The position numbers and the translations under genes were made by a program. Positions 40,827 to 49,336 of a stretch of DNA of 61,744 nt are shown here, piece after piece; the first letter of the stretch is position 1; the number at the start of each line of letters is the position of its first letter. The notes beneath the pieces are model-generated. The model ran no database searches. It was given only the letters and a program-made list of their open reading frames with translations, and had not been told where the DNA came from. Origin of the DNA: Candidatus Limnocylindria bacterium (GTDB taxonomy: Bacteria; Chloroflexota; Limnocylindria; QHBO01). The stretch covers positions 1-61,744 of the forward strand of contig JASLBU010000234.1 in assembly GCA_030146365.1 (NCBI GenBank). Reading direction: 5' to 3'.

Positions 40827-43148
40827 GTGAAACCAACTGACGATCTCGGACCTGCCGGGCGTGGTGGCCACCTGGTGCTGCGCACAGCGCTCGTGGTCGC
40901 CGTCATCGTCGGCCAACTCCTGTTTCCGGGTAGGTCCGCCTCGGCGCCAGTCGAGCGGGAGATCACGCCGCAGTCGGGCTCGGCCGCCGTCGTTGGGCCG
41001 TTCTCCTTCGAGATCGGCCCGTACGAGTTGTCGCGCCTGCCGATCGAGGTCCAGCGCGACTACGGGACAACGGTCGTCAGCTGCCCGCTCACGGACGCGC
41101 TGGGTGTTGCCATGTACCGAGCGGCCGACGGGAACATCCACAACCACCCCGTCGCACAGGCACGTTGCGCGGCGTACATGCTCCGCAATTACTGGCTCAC
41201 CGATGATCCGGTCTACCTGCAGCGCGCGATCGCGAACGGAGAACGGCTCCTCGCGACCAGCGAGCTGCACGGCAGCGCCATGTTCTTCCCCTACTCCTTC
41301 AACTACAACACCGGCCGAAGCTCCTTCACCGCCCCGTGGTATTCGGCGATGGCGCAGGGCCTCGCACTGTCGGCATTCGTCCGGCTGTTCGAGTGGACCC
41401 ATGACGCCAGATGGCGGCAGGCGGCCGATCGGGTCTTCGCGTCGTTCAAGGTTTCACGGCTGGGCAGCCGCCCGTGGGTCGTGGGCGTCGAGAACAACCG
41501 GCTGTGGCTGGACGAATATCCGACGGTGCCCTTGGATCGGACGTTCAACGGCCACAACTTCTCGCTGTTCGGCCTGTACGACTACTGGCGCATCACGGAC
41601 AACGCAGAGGCCAGGTTGCTGACGCTGGGAGCCATGCACAGCGCCTACGTCGGCGGGGCGGGACCCGCACGTATTCCCGGCGGGATCAGCCAGTACTGCT
41701 TCAGCCAGGTATGCCTGGACCGAAAGATCCGAAACCCTGCGTATCACCCCACTCACGTCAACCAGTTCGTGTCGATGTTCCGAATCACCGGCCATTGGCA
41801 CTTCGGATCGCTCGCCGAAGCGTACATCGGCGACAACCCCCGGCCGTACGCGGGCTCGGTGCAGCTGAGCCCGGGCCGGCACGACGGCTACACGTTCGAC
41901 TCCGCGGGCAGGGGGACCCTCGCCAAGTCGGTCACCCTCGCCGAAACGGTTGTGGCCCCGTATTCGCGCCGTGACGTGCCGGGAGGCAGGTATCAGCCCG
42001 GCAACGGGATCTGGATGCACGTCACCCATGGGGCCCTTGCGGGACACTGGGTTCGGGAGTCCGCGCGTGCATTTCCGCTGGGCTTCACGGACGACCTCTA
42101 TTTCTATCGCCATCGATCGGTTCGGACCGAGGCTGGAACCTACATCGGTTCAGCATTCGACGCATCGGGCAGGGTGACCCGGACGGCTTCAGCATCCGCG
42201 TCGGCAGGCACATGGACGTATGCGCACTACAGCCGCATCAACGGAAAACCGTCCGTCCTGCTTACCAGCGGCCCGCTCAGCGGATTGTGGATGGCCCTCG
42301 ACACCAGGACGCTTCGGGATTCGACCGCGATGACGGACATCGATGCGTCGATCTTTCGCTCGGACATCATCTGGCTCACCACCAAGGGGATCACCCGCGG
42401 GTGTGACACCTACGCCTACTGCCCTTCGGCCTCGGTGACGCGCGAGCAGATGGCCAGTTTCCTGGTTCGGGCGCTGAAGCTTCCGGCCACGACCCGCAAC
42501 TTCTTCACCGATGACGATGGCAGCGCGCACCACTCTGACATCAATCGCCTGGCGGCCGCAGGGATCACGGCCGGATGTGGACCGGGGCGGTTCTGCCCCC
42601 GGGCGCCAGTGACTCGCGAGCAGATGGCAAGCTTCCTGGTCAGAGGCTTCACGCTGCCGGCCGCCGGGCGGGACTATTTCGTGGATGACCTCGGCAGCCC
42701 CCACGAAGGAGACATCAATCGGCTGGCGGCGGCCGCCATCACCGGAGGCTGCGACGTGAGCCGTTTCTGTCCGCGCGACCATATCTCGCGTGGCCAGATG
42801 GCCGCGTTCCTCCACCGGGGCCTGGCGCACGTGGCGACAACTGCCGGCGGTACGGCCGAGCCCTCGAGTCGCACCGCCGAGAGCTCGCCACCCGAGCCTT
42901 CGGCAACGCCATCGGCAACGCCCAGCCCGTCAGCCGACCCGACGACGACGCCCACGCCATCACCCACCGCAACGCCCGTATCGACACCGACGCCCGCCGC
43001 CACACCGACGCCCGTGGCGACGCCCACGCCCGTGGCGACGCCGACGCCGACGCCGTCGCCGTCATCCGCGCCGTCCTCGCCATCAGTACCGGCCCCGACA
43101 CCGTCACCCACGATCACTCCCGCTCCGAGTCCTCCAGGCGGCGGGTGA
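40827..43148 (+). CDS. SLH-anchored D-glucuronyl C5-epimerase-like protein
   Basis: A 773-residue exported protein. A signal segment (about residues 17-38, ending SASA) is followed by a region of about 70-330 resembling the C-terminal catalytic domain of D-glucuronyl C5-epimerases, an alpha/alpha-toroid family. Features include AYMLRNYWLTDDPVYLQRAI, FFPYSFNYN, PWYSAMAQGLALSAFVRLFE, NGHNFSLFGLYDYWRITDN and HPTHVNQFVSMFRIT. An uncharacterised beta-rich stretch of about 330-500 and three SLH-type repeats (about 504-667) follow. The last 100 residues are a TP/SP-rich repeat that ends the protein. It may epimerise uronic acids of a surface polysaccharide. GTG 40827 is preferred over ATG 40797. Confidence 0.75.
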   Translation: MKPTDDLGPAGRGGHLVLRTALVVAVIVGQLLFPGRSASAPVEREITPQSGSAAVVGPFSFEIGPYELSRLPIEVQRDYGTTVVSCPLTDALGVAMYRAADGNIHNHPVAQARCAAYMLRNYWLTDDPVYLQRAIANGERLLATSELHGSAMFFPYSFNYNTGRSSFTAPWYSAMAQGLALSAFVRLFEWTHDARWRQAADRVFASFKVSRLGSRPWVVGVENNRLWLDEYPTVPLDRTFNGHNFSLFGLYDYWRITDNAEARLLTLGAMHSAYVGGAGPARIPGGISQYCFSQVCLDRKIRNPAYHPTHVNQFVSMFRITGHWHFGSLAEAYIGDNPRPYAGSVQLSPGRHDGYTFDSAGRGTLAKSVTLAETVVAPYSRRDVPGGRYQPGNGIWMHVTHGALAGHWVRESARAFPLGFTDDLYFYRHRSVRTEAGTYIGSAFDASGRVTRTASASASAGTWTYAHYSRINGKPSVLLTSGPLSGLWMALDTRTLRDSTAMTDIDASIFRSDIIWLTTKGITRGCDTYAYCPSASVTREQMASFLVRALKLPATTRNFFTDDDGSAHHSDINRLAAAGITAGCGPGRFCPRAPVTREQMASFLVRGFTLPAAGRDYFVDDLGSPHEGDINRLAAAAITGGCDVSRFCPRDHISRGQMAAFLHRGLAHVATTAGGTAEPSSRTAESSPPEPSATPSATPSPSADPTTTPTPSPTATPVSTPTPAATPTPVATPTPVATPTPTPSPSSAPSSPSVPAPTPSPTITPAPSPPGGG
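42880..43140 (+). repeat. Pro/Thr codon repeat at protein C-terminus
   Basis: Degenerate tandem hexamer-like units encoding TP, SP and TPVA repeats, including two nearby copies of ACGCCCGTGGCG around 43010-43045. It forms the tail of the C5-epimerase-like protein. A similar but shorter repeat is at about 35370-35465 in the DUF3048 gene. Confidence 0.7.
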
Positions 43149-43152
43149 GAAG

Positions 43153-44334
43153 TCAGACGGAGCCCGCCATCCGATTGATGATCCGGAGGTAACGTGCCTT
43201 CTGCAGCTGCCATCCGTACGCGGCTGCCTCCCGTTGCGCCGTGAGCCCCAGGAGGGCCGTCCTCTTCGGATCGGCGACGAGTGCCTCGATGGCGGCGACG
43301 AGTGCCTCGGGCTGACGTCCGGGCACGAAGCGAATCGCATCATCAGTGAAGTGGTGACGGAACGTCGCCAGATCCGTGGCCACGATCGGCACGGCCATCG
43401 CGGCATACTCGAGCAGCTTCGTGCTCAAGGAGTACTCCAGGTACGGCTCGTCGATCGATGGGACCAGGCCAATGTCCGCGGCCGCGAGGAGCGCCGGAAG
43501 GTCGTCCATCGGGACCCGCCCGTGGAGCGTGACGCGGCGGTCCGTCCCGGTTCGAGCGATGGCCGCCTCGACCTGCGGTCGCCACGGCCCGTCGCCGTAG
43601 ACGTCGAGACGCCACTCCAGGTCGGCCCGGATGCGGGCGAGTCCTTCGATTGCGACGTCGAGGCCGTAGATGCGCTGGAGGTTCGAGTGGTGGACGAGAC
43701 GTAAGACGCCATCGGCCATGAAGGCACGGCGCTCGTGGCGAGTGGGGTCAAAGAGGCGGGTGTCGGCGCTGTTCATCACCACGTCGATCTTTTCCGGCGC
43801 CACTCCCCGGGCGACCGACAACTGCCGAAGTGGCTCGTGGACGGTGATCAGGTGGTCCGCGACGGCCGCCGCCGCTCGGGAACTGGCCGACACGATCGGC
43901 AGGAGCGGGCGCAGCAGCGGAGTGGAGAATCGGTCGCGGAAGAACTCGGGCATGTCCTCGTGCAGGTCGAGGAGCAGCGGAACCCCGAGGAGCTTCTCGG
44001 GCATCGCGGCGAAGGCGAGGAAGTCCGGCACGGTTGCCACCTGCACGAGGTCGTAGCGGCGCCGGCGGTGCTCGCGTGCAAGCGCCACAGTGGCCATGGC
44101 CGTGAAGGCCAGGTACTCGGCCACATGGCCCGCGAAGCCGATGTAGGTTCGGTCGAGTGGGAGGCGCACCAGCCTCACGCCGCGTTCGACGGCCTCGGCC
44201 GGCTCACCGGGCTGGCGGAGGCAGATGACGTCCACGTCGTAGCCGGCCTCGACGAGCGCGTCGGTCTGGCGTCGCACGCGCGGGTCACCGGGAACGACCG
44301 CGTGCACCACGATCACCACACGGTGGGCCCTCAT
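43153..44334 (-). CDS. glycosyltransferase family 4
   Basis: A 393-residue GT-B glycosyltransferase. The N-terminal domain has HAVVPGDPRVRRQTDALVEA and LLLDLHEDMPEFFRDRF. The donor domain has VHHSNLQRIYGLDVAIEGLA, LDVYGDGPWRPQVEAAI and the region YSLSTKLLEYAAMAVPIVAT. It is the last gene of the minus-strand row that includes the UDP-ManNAc3NAcA operon, overlapping mazG by ATGA. It ends 4 bp from the stop of the convergent C5-epimerase-like gene. Donor and acceptor are unknown. Confidence 0.83.
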   Translation of the reverse strand: MRAHRVVIVVHAVVPGDPRVRRQTDALVEAGYDVDVICLRQPGEPAEAVERGVRLVRLPLDRTYIGFAGHVAEYLAFTAMATVALAREHRRRRYDLVQVATVPDFLAFAAMPEKLLGVPLLLDLHEDMPEFFRDRFSTPLLRPLLPIVSASSRAAAAVADHLITVHEPLRQLSVARGVAPEKIDVVMNSADTRLFDPTRHERRAFMADGVLRLVHHSNLQRIYGLDVAIEGLARIRADLEWRLDVYGDGPWRPQVEAAIARTGTDRRVTLHGRVPMDDLPALLAAADIGLVPSIDEPYLEYSLSTKLLEYAAMAVPIVATDLATFRHHFTDDAIRFVPGRQPEALVAAIEALVADPKRTALLGLTAQREAAAYGWQLQKARYLRIINRMAGSV

Positions 44335-45443
44335 CGGTGCTTCACCTCGTCCCACAGGACATCCTTCTCGGCGAGCGACAGATCGTCGAGAACGATCCCC
44401 CGCTCCGTCGCCAGCCCTTCGACACGGCGGTAGCGGTCCACCCAGCGGTGGTTCGCGGCGCGAAGGGCCTCCTCGGGATCCACTTCCATCCAGCGCGCCA
44501 GGTTGACCAGGGCGAACAGCGTGTCACCGAGCTCGTGCCGCCGCTCGTCCGGCGTCGTCGCCTCCCGCAGCTCCTGGATCTCCTCGGCGACCTTGTCCCA
44601 CACGCCCTCGACCGCATCCCAGTCCCAGCCCAGCGTGGAGGCTCGCTCCTGGATCTCGCGGCTCGCGGGCAGGGCGGGCAGCGCGCGGGCCACGCCACCG
44701 AAGGCACCGTCGGCGGCCTTTCCTCGCTCCGCCCGCTCGTCCGCCTTGATCGCCTCCCAGTTCGCGACCACCTGGCGCTCCCCGTCGACCGTCACGTCGC
44801 CGAAGACGTGGGGATGCCGGCGCACGATCTTGGCGGCGATCGAGCGGTACACGTCCGTCAGGTCGAAGGCGCCCTCCTCCGCGGCGAACTGGGCGTGCAG
44901 GATGACCTGGAGCAGCAGATCGCCGAGCTCCTCCGCGAGGTCCGACGGCGACCCGTGCTCGATGGCGTCGACCGTCTCGTACGCCTCCTCCAGCAGGTAC
45001 GGCCGCAACGTCAGGTGCGTCTGCTTCCGGTCCCATGGACATCCATCCGGCGCCCGCAGCCGGGCGCTGATCGCGGCCATGCCGTGCGGACTCGCCAGGT
45101 TGTCGATCGGGTCGAGGGGCGGCAGCAGCCAGTCCGAGCCTGCCAGGGCGACGTCATCCAGGGCGTCGATGCGCACGGCGGTCCCGGCCGGCAGGGGCCG
45201 GGCCTCGTGCGCATCGGGGTACAGCGCACGGAGGACCTCGTGCACCGATGGGCGGGCGTGGCGACCGGGCAGGACCGCCGCGGGGGCCTGACCGCCGGCG
45301 TCGGCCAGGATGAGCAGCGGCAGCGACGGGTCGAATGGGATGGCTGCCAGCCGAGACGCCGCGACGACCTGCAGCCCCGTGCCGGGATCCAGGCCGGCCG
45401 TCGCAAGGAGGTCATCGAGCCGCCTCGGCGCGGCGGCGCTCAT
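44331..45443 (-). CDS. mazG: MazG nucleoside triphosphate pyrophosphohydrolase with partial N-terminal domain
   Basis: A 370-residue protein. Residues about 115-370 contain two MazG-type helical domains: CPWDRKQTHLTLRPYLLEEA, EELGDLLLQVILHAQFAAEE, IVRRHPHVFGDV, WEAIKADER, and a second set EIQELREATTPDERRHELGD with TLFALVNLARWM. It should hydrolyse non-canonical (d)NTPs to monophosphates. Residues 1-110 resemble only the C-terminal half of the tetrapyrrole-methylase domain of YabN-type MazG fusions, without a SAM-binding half. It starts 4 bp after the foldase gene stop and overlaps the next glycosyltransferase. Confidence 0.88.
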   Translation of the reverse strand: MSAAAPRRLDDLLATAGLDPGTGLQVVAASRLAAIPFDPSLPLLILADAGGQAPAAVLPGRHARPSVHEVLRALYPDAHEARPLPAGTAVRIDALDDVALAGSDWLLPPLDPIDNLASPHGMAAISARLRAPDGCPWDRKQTHLTLRPYLLEEAYETVDAIEHGSPSDLAEELGDLLLQVILHAQFAAEEGAFDLTDVYRSIAAKIVRRHPHVFGDVTVDGERQVVANWEAIKADERAERGKAADGAFGGVARALPALPASREIQERASTLGWDWDAVEGVWDKVAEEIQELREATTPDERRHELGDTLFALVNLARWMEVDPEEALRAANHRWVDRYRRVEGLATERGIVLDDLSLAEKDVLWDEVKHR

Positions 45444-45447
45444 CGGA

Positions 45448-47232
45448 TCAGCTCGCCTCCGACGTGGAGGAGTACTGAGGGTCGATCCAGGTGTCCACCG
45501 GGGCACGGACCTCCTCGTCGAGCCAGCGCTCGAACCCGGCGTTCCGGATCTCGTCGAGCCGCTCCTCCTCGATCTCGCGGCTCTCGCTGGTCTCGAGCAG
45601 CTTGAAGATCGAGATGCCGCTGCCGTCGTCGATCGGGTCGCTGATCTCGCCGACCTCGGTCAGCGCGAAGACGGCATCCTCCTGCATGCGGGAGAGCTGG
45701 TACGGCGCGACCCAGCCGAGCTCGCCATCCTCCCGTGCAGTCGCCTCGTCCTCGCTGGCCAGGCGAGCCGTCTCACCGAACGAGTCCGGGTCCTCCCGCA
45801 GCTGCTCGACGAGCTCCGCTGCCTGCTGCTCCGGGCTCTCCCGTTCACCGGTCTTCTGGATGACGTGGTAGCCGAAGTCGGTGCGCACCGGGTCGCTGAC
45901 CTCCCCCACCTCCAGCTCCGCCAGCGCCGCCCCGAACGCCTCCACGTACGGAGAGCTGGCCGGGTCGCTCCACCCCAGGTCGCCCCCACGGGCACCGGAG
46001 CCGGTGTCATCGCTGTGCTCCTCCGCGATGGCGAACCAGTCGGCGTCATCGGCGCTCACCTGCTCCTGGACGTCACGCGCCTCCTCCAACGCGGCATCCC
46101 ACTGCTCGTCGGTCGCCTGTGCCTGGTCCTGCAGCTCGGGGTCCGGCTGGACCAGGACGTGCCGAGCCCGCTGCTGCGGAACGGGCTCGCCGGACACGGG
46201 GGCGATGAAGATCTGCGCGACACGCCGCTGTGCGGTCGGTGAGACGACCACGGACTCCTCGAAGTGGTCACGGTAGGCGTCCACCAGCAGCTCCTCGCGG
46301 ACGTACTCCCTGTAGGCCGCGTCATCGAGGCCCTGCTCATCGAGGCGCGACTGCAGGCCACCCTCGGTGGTGCGCTCCCGCCGCTCGACGAGCTCGAGGA
46401 CGGCGAACCCGCGGTCAACCTCCACGGGGCCGACGATCTCGCCCACGTCCGCATCAGCCAGGGCGTCGAAGTATTCGGCGTACGCCGCGTCGTCCTCCTG
46501 GAACCAGCCGAGCGCCCCACCGGTCGATGCGGTGAAGTCGTCGCTCACCTCTGAGGCGACCGCACCGAATACGGCCCCGCCCTCGAGCCGTTCCGCCGCG
46601 TCGGCGGCCTCCGCCTCCGCCGCCTCGAGCTGCTCGTCGGTCGGCTCGGCATCGGCCTCGGCGTCCTCGGGCAGCGGGTCGACGAGCACCAGCTGCGCAT
46701 TGATGCGCTCCGGGAGCGTCAGGCGCTCGGCGACCTCGGCGTCGAGCGCCGCATCGTCCACCGCCACGTCGTAGTCGTCCGCCCGCGCCGCCAGCGTCGC
46801 GCCGTCGAGAAGGGAGCCGGCCGCGACGGACTCGAGGCTGTTGAGCTGCAGTGTGAGCGAGTCGATCTGCTGTTGGAGGACCTGGTCCCTCGGACCACCC
46901 AGCTGAGCGTTGAGCTCGGTGATCTGCGCGATCGTCTCGGCCGCGACGATGCGCTGCCGGACGTCGAGATCGGCGGTGGCGAACGACCTCCCCTCCACGG
47001 CGGCGACGGGACGGAAGTGGCTCTCCCAGTACCCGTTCCAGACCGCGGCGCCGAAGATCCCCAGCGACAGGGCAATGGCCACGGCGAAGCCCAGCACCGT
47101 GAGTTGTTGGGTGCGGAGCTCGTCCTGCCAGCGTGGTCGGTGCTTGCGGTCGAGGACCGGTCGGGAGCGTAGGGTCATCTGGTCACGGTCATGCGGCGGC
47201 TCGGCGGGCGGCCCGTGCGGGCCGTGCGGCAC
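45448..47232 (-). CDS. membrane-anchored parvulin-type peptidyl-prolyl isomerase/foldase
   Basis: A 594-residue protein with one N-terminal membrane segment (about residues 46-66) and a very acidic extracytoplasmic part. It has a SurA/PrsA-like N-domain. Parvulin-like units then repeat about three times, marked by ALGWFQEDD ... GEIVGPVEVDRGFAVLELVE, DLGWSDPASS ... GEVSDPVRTDFGYHVIQKTG and ELGWVAPYQ ... GEISDPIDDGSGISIFKLLE. It probably helps fold exported proteins, perhaps the many surface proteins here. GTG 47232 is taken as start; ATG 47178 is an alternative, and neither has a clear ribosome binding site. Confidence 0.78.
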   Translation of the reverse strand: MPHGPHGPPAEPPHDRDQMTLRSRPVLDRKHRPRWQDELRTQQLTVLGFAVAIALSLGIFGAAVWNGYWESHFRPVAAVEGRSFATADLDVRQRIVAAETIAQITELNAQLGGPRDQVLQQQIDSLTLQLNSLESVAAGSLLDGATLAARADDYDVAVDDAALDAEVAERLTLPERINAQLVLVDPLPEDAEADAEPTDEQLEAAEAEAADAAERLEGGAVFGAVASEVSDDFTASTGGALGWFQEDDAAYAEYFDALADADVGEIVGPVEVDRGFAVLELVERRERTTEGGLQSRLDEQGLDDAAYREYVREELLVDAYRDHFEESVVVSPTAQRRVAQIFIAPVSGEPVPQQRARHVLVQPDPELQDQAQATDEQWDAALEEARDVQEQVSADDADWFAIAEEHSDDTGSGARGGDLGWSDPASSPYVEAFGAALAELEVGEVSDPVRTDFGYHVIQKTGERESPEQQAAELVEQLREDPDSFGETARLASEDEATAREDGELGWVAPYQLSRMQEDAVFALTEVGEISDPIDDGSGISIFKLLETSESREIEEERLDEIRNAGFERWLDEEVRAPVDTWIDPQYSSTSEAS

Positions 47233-47286
47233 GGCGAGGCGCCATGCTAGCCGATGGTGCCACCCCTCGCACGTCCGACCGCTGGG

Positions 47287-48078
47287 TCACCTTCGCCGCA
47301 GAACGGCGTCGCGGATGGCCGTCAGCCGCAGACGGATGACGAGCAGCATCGCCTCGCGGACGATGCCACCGCTCATCTTGGAGGAACCGGCCACCCGTTC
47401 GCGGAAGGTGATCGGAACCTGGACGATTCGCGCCCCGCGGCGGTGGGCCCACCACGTGGTCTCGATCTGGAAGCCGTACCCTGATCCGGAGGTTTCGCGG
47501 AGGCGAATCGCGTCCAGCAGCTCTCGACGCCACGCCTTGAATCCCCCTGTCATGTCCCGATAGGGCAGCAACAGCACGGTGCGCGCGAACAGCGTGCCAC
47601 CTCTGCTGATCAGCTTGCGGAATGCCGGCCAGCCGACCGTGCTGCCCCCGGGCATGTAGCGGGTGCCCAGCACGAGATCGGCGCCGCGCATCAGCGGCGC
47701 CAGCAGCGCGGGCAGCGCCGACGGCTCGTGAGAGAAGTCGGCGTCCATCTGCACGATCGCCCTGGCCTCCGGCCGGCCGAGCACCCAGCGGAATCCTTCC
47801 CGGTACGCGACCCCGAGTCCCTCCTTGCCGGGGCGGTGGAGGACGGAGACCCGGGGCTCGCGGGCCGCGATCGTGTCGGCCAGCAGTCCCGTCCCGTCGG
47901 GCGATCCATCGTCCACCACGAGGAGTGACGCCTCGGGCAGCGCGGCCAGGATGGCCGCCGCCATCGGCTCGATGTTCTCACGCTCGTTGTATGTCGGAAG
48001 GACCACCCACACCCCCCGGCCGGCGGCGAGGCCGACGGACGGAAGCGCGGCGCCATCCTCAGCGCCCGATGCCGACAT
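47287..48078 (-). CDS. polyprenol-phosphate sugar synthase (GT2, DPM1-like)
   Basis: A 263-residue family-2 glycosyltransferase. It has VVLPTYNERENIEPMAAAIL, LLVVDDGSPDGTGLLAD, IVQMDADFSHEPSALP (DxD-type), LGTRYMPGGSTVGWP and DMTGGFKAWRRELL, then VQVPITFRERVAGSSKMSGG. These are characteristic of dolichol/polyprenol-phosphate mannose synthases without C-terminal membrane segments. The product could feed the GT-C enzyme at 116-1267. It overlaps the end of wbpA by 20 nt and is part of the same transcript. Confidence 0.87.
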   Translation of the reverse strand: MSASGAEDGAALPSVGLAAGRGVWVVLPTYNERENIEPMAAAILAALPEASLLVVDDGSPDGTGLLADTIAAREPRVSVLHRPGKEGLGVAYREGFRWVLGRPEARAIVQMDADFSHEPSALPALLAPLMRGADLVLGTRYMPGGSTVGWPAFRKLISRGGTLFARTVLLLPYRDMTGGFKAWRRELLDAIRLRETSGSGYGFQIETTWWAHRRGARIVQVPITFRERVAGSSKMSGGIVREAMLLVIRLRLTAIRDAVLRRR

Positions 48079-49336
48079 ACCGAGTGCCGTCTCGCTCCCA
48101 CCGCTCCCGATCAGCCACGTTGCGACCGTCGACGAACAGCTCCAGGCCCGGAAGGTCCGACGGGGCAAGGTCCGAGTACCGCTGATGGGCCGCCTGGAGG
48201 ATCGCGACGCGCACGTCCGCGGGCCGTTCGAGGTCGTAGGGCTCGAAGCCCAGGCGTCTCAGATGATCGTCGTCGAAGTAGGGGTCGTGGCCGTAGACCC
48301 GGGCTCCGGCGGCAACGAGTTCGTCACGCAGCCGGAACGCGGAGCTGAACGCGTCCTCCCGCACGTCGCCGCGGTACGCGACCCCGAGCACGACCACCGA
48401 CTGGCCGTCGAGCGAGCCGAGGCGGTCCTCCACGAGGTCGATGGTGAAGGCGCCCATGCCCTCGTTGATCTCGCGAGCGAGCGGCGGGATCCGAAGCTCC
48501 GCGTCGTGGTTGAACAGAAAGTGCGGATAGACAGGGATGCAGTGGCCCCCGACCCCGACGCCCGGCTGGTGGATGTGGCTGTACGGCTGGGAGTTGGCGG
48601 CGCCGATCACCTCGCTGACGTCGATGCCGTTGCGGGCGGCGACCCGCGCGAGCTCGTTCGCGTAGGCGATGTTCACGTCGCGGTACGTGGTCTCGGCCAG
48701 CTTCGTCATCTCCGCCGTCTCGGCGTTGGCCACCTGCCACACCTCGGTGCCTTCATCGAGCACCGAGCGATACAGGGCGACCGCTCGGCGCGTGCTCTCC
48801 TCGCTCGTGCCGCCGACGATCTTCGGGTACCGCTGGAGGTCGAGGAAGACACGGCCGACGAGGACACGCTCCGGGCTGAAGGCGAGGAACAGATCCTCGT
48901 CGAGCGTGAGCCCGCTGCCCTCGGCAAGCATCGGCCCGAAGCGGTTGCGGGTCGTGCCGATCGGCAACGTGGTCTCGTACACGACCAGCGCGCCGCGTCC
49001 GACGTGCCGGGCGACGTCGCGCGTGGCCGCGTCGATGGGCCCGTAGTCGATCTGCCGCTCCGTGTCGACGACGACGGGCACGATGACCACGATCGCCTCG
49101 GCGTCTCGGACGGCATCCGCATCGGCCCACGTCGTTGCGCGAAGGAGCCCGTCGGCATGGAGCCGCGGCACGCGATCGACGAGCGCCTGCTCGTCCCGGT
49201 GCGGCGACTCTCCTCGGTTGATGGCCTCGACGATCTCCGGTGCGATATCGACCCCGATCACTTCGTGTCCGCGGGACGCGTACTGCACCGCCAGCGGCAG
49301 GCCGATGTGCCCGAGGCCGATGACCGCGATCTTCAT
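48059..49336 (-). CDS. wbpA: UDP-GlcNAc C6 dehydrogenase (WbpA type)
   Basis: A 425-residue nucleotide-sugar dehydrogenase. It has the NAD motif VIGLGHIGLPLAVQYASRGH, YETTLPIGTT, FSPERVLVGRVFLDL, KLAETTYRDVNIAYANELAR, the catalytic-Cys motif GVGVGGHCIPVYPHFL, and VVVLGVAYRGDVREDAFSSA. With adjacent WbpB, E, D and I homologues it should oxidise UDP-GlcNAc to UDP-GlcNAcA. By itself the sequence could also be a UDP-ManNAc dehydrogenase (WecC). The ATG overlaps the wbpB stop (ATGA). Confidence 0.87.
   Translation of the reverse strand: MKIAVIGLGHIGLPLAVQYASRGHEVIGVDIAPEIVEAINRGESPHRDEQALVDRVPRLHADGLLRATTWADADAVRDAEAIVVIVPVVVDTERQIDYGPIDAATRDVARHVGRGALVVYETTLPIGTTRNRFGPMLAEGSGLTLDEDLFLAFSPERVLVGRVFLDLQRYPKIVGGTSEESTRRAVALYRSVLDEGTEVWQVANAETAEMTKLAETTYRDVNIAYANELARVAARNGIDVSEVIGAANSQPYSHIHQPGVGVGGHCIPVYPHFLFNHDAELRIPPLAREINEGMGAFTIDLVEDRLGSLDGQSVVVLGVAYRGDVREDAFSSAFRLRDELVAAGARVYGHDPYFDDDHLRRLGFEPYDLERPADVRVAILQAAHQRYSDLAPSDLPGLELFVDGRNVADRERWERDGTRYVGIGR

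Noticed and set aside
42880..43140. Tandem repeats that could be a CRISPR-like array
   Set aside because: The units are short, in frame and encode TP/SP residues; there are no spacers or cas genes.
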